Below are positions 55,206 to 64,000 of a stretch of DNA of 64,000 nucleotides, in pieces (within the stretch, counting starts at the first letter, position 1; every line of letters begins with the position of its first letter). The DNA comes from Megalobrama amblycephala (Eukaryota; Chordata; Actinopteri; Cypriniformes; Xenocyprididae). The translations under genes and the position numbers were made by a program. The DNA lies in the NCBI RefSeq assembly GCF_018812025.1, contig NC_063049.1:7105513-7169512 (forward strand), read 5' to 3'. The notes under the pieces are model-generated. The model was not told the origin of the DNA, did no database searches, and worked only from the letters and a program-made list of their open reading frames with translations.

Positions 55206-55535
55206 GTTGACAATGTAAAAAGCAGAGAGCAAACTGAATTCTAAAATGAGAGATCTTCAGATGGTTCTTCTGAGGCGTATGGGTCTTTGGACAGCAGGAG
55301 ACTAGATGGCTTGTTTGAATACGTCTGTTATATGGTCATGATAAAGAGGGTGGAGTTTTTTTCACAGGGGCAAGAGCAATGAATATGTGCAGGTGTAAAG
55401 ATGCATCTGAATGTGAAGAATGAGCAGATCAATCTGGTTTGGGGAGTTGAGCGATACCTGATTATTAACTCTCACACACAGATACATGCAAACACACACA
55501 CGTACGCCCATACACAAGCGCACACAGGTTTGTTT
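55206..55535 (-). promoter_or_regulatory. Ly6 gene upstream region
   Basis: Sequence immediately upstream of the Ly6 start codon. It contains no obvious TATA box within the first 60 bp; a minus-strand CTTTATCATGACC near 55345 is the nearest AT-rich promoter-like motif. Low-confidence description. Confidence 0.25.
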
Positions 55536-55537
55536 TT

Positions 55538-55800
55538 GTAAATTGTGGGGACATTCCATAGGCGTAATGGTTTTCATACTTTACAAACCGTATTTTCTAT
55601 CACCCTACACTACCCCTACACCTAAACCTACCCATCACAGGAAACTGTGCACATTTCTACTTTCTCAAAAAAACTCATTCTGTATGATTTATAAGCATTT
55701 TGAAAAATGGGGACATGGGTTAATGTCCTCATAAGTCACTCTCTCCTTATAATACCTATGCCATACCCATGTCATTATACAAATTTGTGTCCTGATATGT
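55538..55800. repeat. GGGGACATTCCATAGG-type dispersed repeat
   Basis: TGTGGGGACATTCCATAGGC, CACCCTACACTACCCCTACA and ACCCATCACAGGAAACTGTG are motifs of a very abundant fish repeat as I recall it. It is bordered by CA-rich sequence upstream (55471-55500). Related to 39422-39644. Confidence 0.6.
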
Positions 55801-56580
55801 CACAAAAATGCACGTGCACACAAACGCACTCTCTCTCTCTCTGTTTAATTTACTTGTTAATTATAACTGCTGGAGTTTGTCAATCTATGTGAACTCTTAA
55901 CATCTGAAAATAAAATAAGGAAAAAGAATGCTTATGTTTTGTGCATTATATTACATTTAGTGTGTAACAAACCTGCATGAATCGACAATGCAGATTTAGA
56001 ATTAGTATTTACATTTTCTATACAAATAAACCTGTTTAGTTGATTGAGTAAAGATAATCATAGATTCCCATCCTGACTTCTCAAAAGCTATGTTTTAATG
56101 TCCATTGTTTGTAAGAGAATTCTGCTCAAACAGACTATAAACCTGACGACCTTGATTACTGTGGCATGCTTGGACTAATCAAACTCAAATCCTTCTCAGA
56201 ACAATGAATTGCCTTTCATGCCCGAAAATAAGACAGGGCAACATTCTTTGGCTTTTTAAGTAAAATGCTGTTTTCCCATCATTTCTCTAATGAGATCTTT
56301 TGTCCCTTCTTATATTGGTTGGAAATGTGGAGTGTCAGGTTGACTGGCCACATTCTCCACATTCAGCTTTAATGATTTGTCTCAGTCATTAGTCGCTCTG
56401 TCCAATAATGACCCAAAGCCAGTCTCCTCTACCCTTTCTATGATTCTGAAGACTAAGAGGCAAATACCCAATGACAATAGCAAAAACAATAGCATGCTGA
56501 CTCCATTAACTCCCTCAACCATAGTGTAATCACAACAAAAGAACAACCCTACAAAATCCAAAGGGAGAACAATTCACCAA
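55801..56580. other. non-coding DNA between repeats
   Basis: No gene or recognised repeat. Confidence 0.5.
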
Positions 56581-56585
56581 GTTAA

Positions 56586-57470
56586 AGGATTAGTTCACTT
56601 CAGAATTAAAATTTCCTGATAATTTACTCACCCCCATGTCAACCTATATATTTATGTCTTTCTTTTTTTTTAGTTGAAAAGAAATTATGTGTTTTGAGGA
56701 AATCATTCCAGGATTTTTCTCCATATAGTGGACTTTACTAGGGTTCAACAGGTTGAAGGTCCAAATTGTAGTTTTAGTGCAGCTTCAAAGGGCCCTTCAC
56801 AATCCCACCCGAGGAATAAGTGATTTTCTTAAAAAAAAAAAAAAAAAAAAAAATGTATATACTATTTAACCACAAATGCTCGTCAAGCTGTGTGATGCAT
56901 CACACATTACGCAATGACGTTAGAAAGGTCATGCGTAACGTAGGCGGAAGTACCACGGTAGGGCGAAAAACTCCATCTCATGTTCTCCTTCAACTTTAAA
57001 ATCGTCCAACATCATTGTTTTACTTTTTTCTTTAAAAGCCGTTTGTAAACACTTTCTCAGTACTTCCGCATATGTCACGCGTGACCTTTCCAACGTGATT
57101 ACGTAATGCGTGAAGTCGTGGACGCTAGTGCAAGATGAGCGTTTGTGGTTTAAAAAGTATATCATTTTTATTTTAGAAAATTACAGATTGTTTCACTAGA
57201 TAAGACCCTTATTTCTTGTCTGGGATCATGTAGAGGTTTTTGAAGCTGCACTGAAACTGCAGTTTGGACCTTCAACCCGTTGAACCCCAGTGAAGTCCAC
57301 TATATGGAGAAAATGTTTATGGAGAAAATCCTGGAATGTTTATGGGGAAAATCCTGGAATGTTTTCCTCAAAAATCTTCATTGCTTTTCAAACGAAGAAA
57401 GACATAAACATCTTGGATGACATGGGGGTGAGTAAATTATCAGGAAATTTTAATTCTGAAGTGGACTAAT
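56586..57470. mobile_element. large AGGRTTAGTTCAC foldback element
   Basis: The left end AGGATTAGTTCACTTCAGAA follows TTAA (56582-56585). The right end AATTCTGAAGTGGACTAATT is its inverted copy, ending in a T-run. Inner mirrored motifs: CCATATAGTGGACTTTACTA against GAAGTCCACTATATGG, and GGTTGAAGGTCCAAATTG against GTTTGGACCTTCAACC. No transposase; the minus-strand 78-aa frame inside is a by-product. Confidence 0.8.
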
Positions 57471-57927
57471 TTTTTTTTTTTTATGTAACACCATAATCTG
57501 AATCAAAGAGTCTTAAGAAACTCCCAGAATCTCTGACCTCAGTCCTCACAGCCCTCTACTGAATCTATACCTTGACACGTGGTGTTCTGGGTAATAGTCT
57601 GCTACACCTGTGTGATTACAAAGATGCTCATGAGTACACCTTTGAAAGCTAAAATTGGGACACATGGGACAACCTGCATGAACTTTACAGATGCGCATGA
57701 GCAGACCACAAGAGCGAAGTCCACATTAGATGTACCACTTGTGCCATTTTTTTCAGTCACTTCTTTTTTACATGATAGTGGCAGGTTAAACCACAGTTTT
57801 ATTTTGGTAAATTTTGTATGATGTTGTTGAGTTGCTCATAAAGTCTCACGGGTTGTTGTGGACGTTCATAATAGACATATGTGAGTGACAGTGCCTATTA
57901 TCTTGTGATTACAATGAAACATTTCAT
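57471..57927. other. non-coding DNA
   Basis: No recognised feature. Confidence 0.45.
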
Positions 57928-58262
57928 TCATCTGTATGGTCGAGTGTCCCAGTCGTAGTAGGCCACTGGTGGTCTCCTGTGTTCCCACAGTCGCCTACAT
58001 GCTGATCTGAATGCACTCACCATGGAAAGTAGATTAAGGGGCACTGGGTGAACAGATGAAACGCTGATGAAACCTCTCAACATCATAATGGCTGGCCTGT
58101 TTCCCATGCAGAAAAACTCAAGCTCTGGCATGTAAATCCATGTGTTGTTCATCAGATATGTGTTGAATTTCCCAACCATGACTGAGGGGTGCTGTGGACT
58201 GGGAGCTTTCCAGACCTTACTGTCCACCTGCCACATCTTAGTGGAAAATAAGTGGAATCCAA
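57928..58262 (-). CDS. unrecognised exon-like coding block, probable last exon
   Basis: A minus-strand open block of about 110 codons preceded by a plausible acceptor (CCGCAAATAG at 58272-58263) and ending at a stop at 57928. The peptide runs from VGFHLFSTKMWQVD through VWKAPSPQHPSVMVGKFNTY and WIYMPELEFFCMGNRPAIMM to RRLWEHRRPPVAYYDWDTRP. Its composition is protein-like (tryptophans, a possible NNTW glycosylation site, no low complexity). The codons look natural, unlike random frames in this AT-rich DNA. I do not recognise the family. No upstream exon could be identified, so it is either the terminal exon of a gene starting beyond the window, or a decayed or retroposed fragment. It lies antisense within integrin intron 1. 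Confidence 0.45.
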
Positions 58263-58319
58263 CTATTTGCGGTAATGTTTTACCATGATAATACTTACAA
58301 GTAAGCACTAAAATGGTAT

Positions 58320-59635
58320 ACTATTAAGCTAATTTATCTAATCAATATTTCATGTCTGTTAACTCAAAAAAACAAAAAAACAAACATGCTTTCACCTACA
58401 TTTTTGCAAAACTCCAAAAACTTGCATACAATTCACTGCAGTTTTCAGCTGAAATTAACATTAGTAGCAGTAAAACACCAACAGCTTTTATTCATTTTCA
58501 CACAAATTATGATTAGGGGCAGACTATTGATTAAGAAAGGAATATTTTTACACAGTTCCTTGAACAACACCATGTTATTGGCTCAAAACACTGTAAAGAT
58601 AGTGAATTTTTTTTAAACTATACATTTTGATGATTGCATCACATAACCAGCTCTGTATGGCTTTGTTGACGTATAAACTTGCTCGGTAGCTCATCTGGTA
58701 TAGCACTACATTTGTCATGTGAAGCGTTTGGGTTTGAGTCACGAATCACGATAAAACAGCTCAAGGACTTGTAGAAGCAAGACAAAATGGCATGACATGT
58801 TTTTATCTCACACTTGCTATTGTTAACATTATTGGTAAGGTTTAGTTTCAAATGTGATAGAGCATTAACCTTTTTAGTGACACTTACTGGACATTTAATT
58901 TCTGAATGGTACGTATGAACAACCAATGTAATAAAATGCTGCCAGATTAACATTCATATGTTTCAGATAAACCTGAATGCACTTTTAGCGCAGCTCACTG
59001 GGCAACGTAATATCATTTTGCAGAAATTTCACCACAGGCATGCTTTTCCAATGACCCCGGTTTGCATGTATTTATTTAATAGCTATTTCTCATTGCATTC
59101 TGGAATACCAGATTCAGATTAATCAATAGTATGGATATTTTTGTATAATGAACCTAAACTGTTTATTTGACTGTTGTGCTAAGCAGCTGATTTTGTGCAT
59201 AGCAGTGATAGTTTCATGTCTGTCGTATCACTCTGCTTTGTGTCAAAGTCCTGATCACCCTGCTCGTTTACTTATTGGCAATGATCAGCTGACTGTACAT
59301 CATTCCTTACTTGTTTACCCGTCCAATTTTTCAATTTAATTTACAATCCGACATGCACACTTGCAGTGCAGACAGCTTTTTTGATAATGATGGTGACAAT
59401 CTAGTTTTATTGCGATTGATTCACTTGTGTAGCAGTATACACCCAACTTTTTGTAGACATTTTGAAATTTCATGAACCTTTTTTGATGACATCCACAAAA
59501 GAGTTTGTTTTAGATTTAACAAACTTCTGAGGACATTTTTCATTTATTTTGTATGGAGCCCCACACATGACATGTGGACAAAAATATATAACATGACCAC
59601 AAATCAAGAATTCACTCTCTCGTTTTAATAAATCA
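58320..59635. other. non-coding DNA
   Basis: AT-rich sequence without a supported gene. It includes the tRNA-like SINE fragment at 58679-58745. Upstream exons of the 58-kb block were sought on the minus strand and not found. Confidence 0.45.
58679..58745 (+). repeat. tRNA-derived SINE fragment
   Basis: GCTCGGTAGCTCATCTGGTA contains a polymerase III A-box-like TAGCTCATCTGG, and 35 bp later GGGTTTGAGTC is B-box-like. This is the 5' head of a tRNA-derived SINE. Mismatches make a working tRNA unlikely. Confidence 0.6.
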
Positions 59636-59636
59636 T

Positions 59637-60655
59637 TGTCATGAGCAGGCAGAGAAAGCAGGCAGAGATGTGGATCTAGGCACAGGATAGTTTAATAAAT
59701 AAAGCAAACAAAAACACAGAGAACACTAGGAACAGGAACATTACATCAAACATCTGTGTCAAATGACTGACCCAGTAACGAGGAAACCACTAAGGCTTAT
59801 ACACACACCAGTGGCCAGTTGCATGAAGGTAGCTGAACAAACTCTGAGTTTCAGAGTTGGTTTAGAGTTGACAAATCCAGATAAATTCAAACTGGTTAAG
59901 ATCAGGATCAGATGTTGCTGAAGGAAAATATATCTTACTATATCAATGCATGTGAATCAAAGAAATATGCCTAATAATTTATAGTATAATAATTTATATT
60001 AGATTCACAAAGAGCTCAAATGAATACACATAAATTTGTTTAAAAGCTTTATATATCGATGCATGTATTATATTTATATAAATTTAAAAGCAAAGTTAAA
60101 TATTAATTGTCAAGTAATATAATGATATGAATATACTATTAATTATATACATAATTAATTCATATAATATAAATATAATAAATAATCAGCAGCAAAAGAT
60201 GAGTAATTTTGTCTCTAATATGTTTTCACTATAAACTGCTTTAATTTGGAGCGAGAGATACAGGGGGAGTGGCTTTATTGCATCATTCATCATTATTGCG
60301 ATATGTGTGACTTTACTCACTACTGATTGGTCCGGTTTACGATCTCTAACTCCGGAGCAGGTTAGCCATGTAGCGCAAGTTACTATAGCAATGAAACCTG
60401 CTTTAAAACCAATCCACATTCATAAACCTGAAAAACCAGAGTTGGCTCAAAGTAATCTTGAACTTACCTGGGTAGAAACTGAAACCAGCTTTGTGCAACA
60501 GGCCACTGGTAAACAAGCTAAACAATATAACAAGGGGGAGTGGCTAATAGGAAACACATGGGGAGAGCTAATCAACAGGAAAGACTACAAACTGACTATA
60601 GAGTTAGTAAAGCACAGGAAACATAAAAGTCCAAGGACACACAGAGCACATGATA
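59637..60655 (-). mobile_element. LTR-like sequence interrupted by another element
   Basis: The parts at 59637-59807 (CATGAGCAGGCAGAG, TAGTTTAATAAATAAAGC, GAGAACACTAGGAACAGG) and 60510-60655 (GGGGGAGTGGCTAATAGG) parallel the layout of the LTR at 21952-22228 (ATTCTTTAATCACAAG, GAGAACGGACCAGGAATG). This suggests a minus-strand LTR of a related family. It is split by the insert at 59808-60509. Ends and target duplication are unresolved. Confidence 0.4.
59808..60509. mobile_element. MITE with CCAGTGGCC terminal repeats
   Basis: Left end CCAGTGGCCAGTTGCATGAA, right end TTTGTGCAACAGGCCACTGG; these are inverted copies with a few mismatches. A second symmetrical pair lies inside (AACTCTGAGTTTCAGAGTTGG at the left, CCAGAGTTGGCTC at the right). 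No transposase. The target duplication could not be read. Confidence 0.75.
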
Positions 60656-61363
60656 ATTGTTGCCACGCTGAAGTAGTTTATTTGCTCATTTTGATTTAAG
60701 TAAAATAAGGGAATGAATTATTACAACTTAGCCACAATTTAGTAAAATAAGGGAACAAATTATTATATAGTGCTCACGATTTACTTAAAATGAGGTAACA
60801 AATTAGTAAAACGTGCTGATCTATAAGTCAGTCTTGGGAAGTAAATATTAATTTGTGGCATTGATATACACATTGGCTGCGCCCAAAATTTTAGTCAGCC
60901 GACTTGTTGCCTCTCTGCCCTATCAGTGGCAATTGCAGGCGTGCGAATTAAGGTACCTCACGAAATGGATTTCAGACAGACTTCTGAAGGAGTGTAACAG
61001 TTTAATGATCTACAACAAAATAGAAAGGGTTTTGGTGAAAACAAAGTGAACATTTAATTACTACAACAAGAATTTCTCACAAGAAAAAGTGGATAAAGTT
61101 GGTAAAAAAATTATATTTACACACAAACTGACAATGAACTGCAATTTTCAGACAGCATATTTATTTTTTAGCTCAACTTTCACATAATGGGAACCACAGG
61201 ATTGTGGGGTATCAAACGCAGAAAAGGATATATTTGTGCTGCCTTCAAAAATCTGTCAGATGAAGGTATCTCAGGATTTGGACGTGCCTTGCTGCCTACC
61301 TCTGTATCCTGCCAGTAGAGGCAGCATTTTTCACCTTTCAGACGTAGCCATTTTTTCCCCATT
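60656..61363. other. non-coding DNA
   Basis: Contains three loose repeats of a TTTAGTAAAATAAGGGAA-like motif at 60697-60800. Otherwise nothing recognised. Confidence 0.45.
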
Positions 61364-62087
61364 CAGTTGTGGTCAGAATTATTGGCACCCTTGGTAAATA
61401 TGATCAAAGATGGCTGTAAAAATAAATCTGCATTTTTATCATTTTGATCTTTAATTCATGAAATTAGCAAAAATCTAACCTTTCATTGAAAGGTCATTTT
61501 ATCTGTCACCAACAGATAAAAAAATCAAAACCTCACCGCTTCTGCTAGTAATCCAATAATGGGCCATGGTTGGACCTTCCATCAGGAAAATAATCCAAAA
61601 CAAACATCAAAACCAACACAAAAATGTGTCACTGAGCACAAATGAAGCTTCTGCCATGACCATGAAGTCCCCTGACCTGAACCCTAAAGAAAATGAGTGG
61701 AGTGAACTGAAGAGAAGCAGCACCAACATGGAGCTGGGAATCTCAAGGATCTGGAGTGATTCTGCATGAAGGAATGATCTCTGATCTCTTGTCAGGTGTT
61801 CTCCAAACTCAGGCATTATAGAAGAAGACTCAGAGCTGTTATCTTGGCAAAAGGAGGTTGCAAAAAGTATTGAATAAAAAGGTGCCAATAATTTTGACCA
61901 ATGTGTTTTGAAGAAAAACATTTATTTCATAATGTGATTTTCCCTCTTTCAATTCTTTTCCTTCAATGAAAGGTTAGATTTTTTCTTAATTTTATGAATT
62001 AAAGATCAAAAGGATAAACAGTGCAAATTTATTTTTACAGTCATCTTTGATCATATTTACCAAGGGTGCCAATAATTCTGAACACTG
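61364..62087 (+). mobile_element. deleted Tc1-like transposon with long terminal repeats
   Basis: CAGTTGTGGTCAGAATTATT starts and AATAATTCTGAACACTG ends the element. The terminal inverted repeats extend about 125 bp each (both contain GGCACCCTTGGTAAATATGA or its complement and CTAACCTTTCATTGAAAGG). The interior is a remnant of the transposase 3' half, with DNA for SPDLNPKENEW, the third catalytic segment, and many stops. The right flank is TA, the left TT. Confidence 0.85.
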
Positions 62088-64000
62088 TATGTCATGTGTG
62101 GGGCTCTGTAATACAGTCTCTAAAAGTAAGTCAGAAACATGCTCAGAACTCTGCCTGGAAAAAATGGATGCCAATATTTATTGATTCCTTTATTTGTCTT
62201 ACAATAAGTTCCCTGTGTTGACTGTAAGTCTGACAGAGCCAAGTTTTTCATTTTTTAATTTACTGAAGTGCCCAGAACAGTTGATTCATAAGGGCTGTCG
62301 AACAAGAAGACCGTTCTGGAAACGTTTCATCAGAGTAACAGTTGCTGAGCCAGCTGTTCTGAACCGCTGTGTGTGTGAACTTCAGAAAATACTGTAACTG
62401 CCACTGTGTGCCTCACTGTCACGCCATGTTATATCTGTCTAGTATATTAAAAAGAAAAGAAGAAAAGACTATTCATTGAAAAACTTAAACTGCTATTGAT
62501 GTAATAGTAGGCAGTGAAATAATTTTCCTTCTCTCAGGAAAGGTGTGTCTGGAATGAATTGTGGAAAAAGGGATTGGTTACGCAGCAGATGGATATATGG
62601 TCATATTCATGTTCAAAGTTTATTTATGTGCTATGATACAATGAAGATATTGAGTTAGTCAGGTCCTGATTTCATGGATATTCTGTTTTATTATTTTCAG
62701 ATTTCACAAGCACTTGTTCACGATTTATTCACGATTATTTTGATAAGCAGTCATTAAAAGTGCAAAATCACCAGCATGACTCATGTAGAGGTCATCGCTT
62801 CATTTACCAGCATCTCATACTGAATTCTTTTCAACGTTGATTTAAAAAAAGACACATGATTAGGATTTCCCCCAAAATCTACACTAATCAATGTGTGTTT
62901 AGTTCTGGTGTGATGACAGCAGTGTGTATGTAAATAATTGATTTGCTGCAGCTGGCTGATGGCCGTGGTAACAGGAAGACACCCGCTGATGAAATAATCT
63001 GTCAGATCCTCTTCATCAGAAAGCACCAGTCTTATTTATGAAAGACTGATAATTATGTCATAATTACAAGGTCTTTCCTGTATTTTGTCTTCCTGCCAAT
63101 CTATGGCCCTGTTCCAAAATCATCTATAGCAACAAATAGTGCTCCTCAACTAAGTAGTGCTGCTGCTCAACTAAGGGAGTGTCACACTACACTTTTCATT
63201 CATACAAATGCAAATGCGAGAGACAGGAAATGTGAGCTCATGTGAATTTTGCTGCATGCATTCTGAAGTTTGAGTTTGGTGAACTTTTTTAACCTACAAA
63301 TTCGTATCATGTGACCGTGTCATGTGATTTCAAATCGGATTTTTTTTTTTTTTTTTTACAGTATCCAAAACATTCTGGCATGCGAACTTTTTCCACATAC
63401 GGGTAGAGTTGGAATATCAACTAGATTAGTTAATATTCACCGGATTATTTATGATATTAGAATATGTGATGTATGAACAAAACTAGAGGCTCTATCTCAA
63501 AAATCAAATAGCCACTTTGTGTGACTTCTTCTTCTATAGTCAACTTTATGTTCACATGTGGTCAAGATCGCTCTAATGTGAGGTTAGCACAATTTTCTTA
63601 TTTTTTGGCTTAAAAGTAAAAAATGTGCACTTTAAATTTTATGCAGTACAACTTTGTTAGATTTGAATGTTAAAAATTATTATTTTGCACAACATAGAGG
63701 AGACAATAACGTGTTTTTTGATACTTTAGCTGACATACTATGTTGAGGTAACCTTGAGATTTAGCCAACATTAGCACACATATCAGTTTGGGGCAAGTTG
63801 TCTCAATGACTTTGGGGCAAGTCGTCACATGTGACAACTTGCCCCAATACAAATAAACACATAGAACATGCTCAAAAAAGAGGTTCAGCATGTTAAGTCA
63901 GTTATGTTCAGAGATTAAACATGTTAAGCGAGTTATCTGCAGTATTCCATTCGGTTATCATGGATCTATATGCAAGCCAGAGAAAGTTTGAGTTTAAAGT
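62088..64000. other. non-coding DNA to the window end
   Basis: No gene recognised; no integrin exon 2. It contains a T-run at 63340-63357 and a palindrome at 63812-63847. Confidence 0.5.
63812..63847. repeat. 36-bp near-perfect palindrome
   Basis: TTGGGGCAAGTCGTCACA is followed immediately by TGTGACAACTTGCCCCAA, reverse complementary with one mismatch and no loop. A further direct half-copy TTTGGGGCAAGTTGTC lies at 63787-63802. Confidence 0.85.

Noticed and set aside
56929..57165. A 78-codon minus-strand frame.
   Set aside because: It lies in the centre of a foldback transposon with no domain.
58679..58745. A possible tRNA gene.
   Set aside because: The A and B box motifs are present but the arms do not pair properly; it fits a SINE head.
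60307..60699. A 130-codon open frame.
   Set aside because: It spans the end of a MITE and the flanking LTR-like sequence, so it is a chance fusion of repeats.
43245..64000. Searched for integrin alpha-6 exon 2 (LLVGAP-type start) on the plus strand.
   Set aside because: No frame with the motif and a suitable acceptor was seen, so no second exon is annotated.

Overview
This is vertebrate, almost certainly teleost, chromosomal DNA, and most likely from a carp-family (cyprinid) fish. Three anchor genes carry the identification: a three-exon dlx1 (+ strand), a three-exon dlx2 (- strand, tail to tail with dlx1), and exon 1 of an integrin alpha-6 gene (+ strand). DLX1, DLX2 and ITGA6 lie in this order and orientation in other vertebrates. 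The cyprinid assignment rests on my memory of repeat families (for example the AGGGTTAGTTCAC foldback elements), not on a database search. The gene symbols assume the zebrafish situation, where only the 'a' duplicate keeps dlx1; the a/b choice needs a phylogeny.

Layout. 1-2.75 kb: AT-rich DNA upstream of dlx1. 2.75-5.6 kb: dlx1 promoter, gene and 3' UTR. 5.6-10.5 kb: almost repeat-free intergenic DNA with homeodomain-type TAATTA sites, where the shared dlx1/dlx2 forebrain and arch enhancers are expected. 10.5-13.2 kb: dlx2 with its 3' UTR and promoter. 13.2-42.8 kb: a long gene-free, repeat-rich stretch with Tc1/mariner remnants, a nest of retroelements (21.7-26.8 kb), a 38-bp tandem array (28.76-30.33 kb), Harbinger-type, hAT-type and TTAA-flanked elements, and many microsatellites. 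42.8-43.24 kb: integrin alpha-6 promoter and exon 1. 43.25-64 kb: no further integrin exon is visible, so this is apparently its large first intron, and it holds an antisense three-exon Ly6/uPAR-type gene (53.37-55.2 kb), one unrecognised exon-like block on the minus strand near 58 kb, and more transposons.

Functionally, dlx1 and dlx2 are homeodomain transcription factors that share enhancers and act redundantly in ventral forebrain GABAergic neurons and pharyngeal arches. Integrin alpha-6 is a laminin receptor subunit unrelated to them except by conserved synteny. The Ly6 protein is a predicted small secreted or GPI-anchored surface protein. No bacterial-type system, CRISPR array or intact autonomous transposon was found. 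The most unusual things are a GC-AG intron in dlx1, the 38-bp array with a seven-monomer higher-order repeat and a lone inverted monomer, a gag-only LTR element with exact target duplication nested in an older retroelement, and several insertions whose target duplications or empty sites can be read directly.
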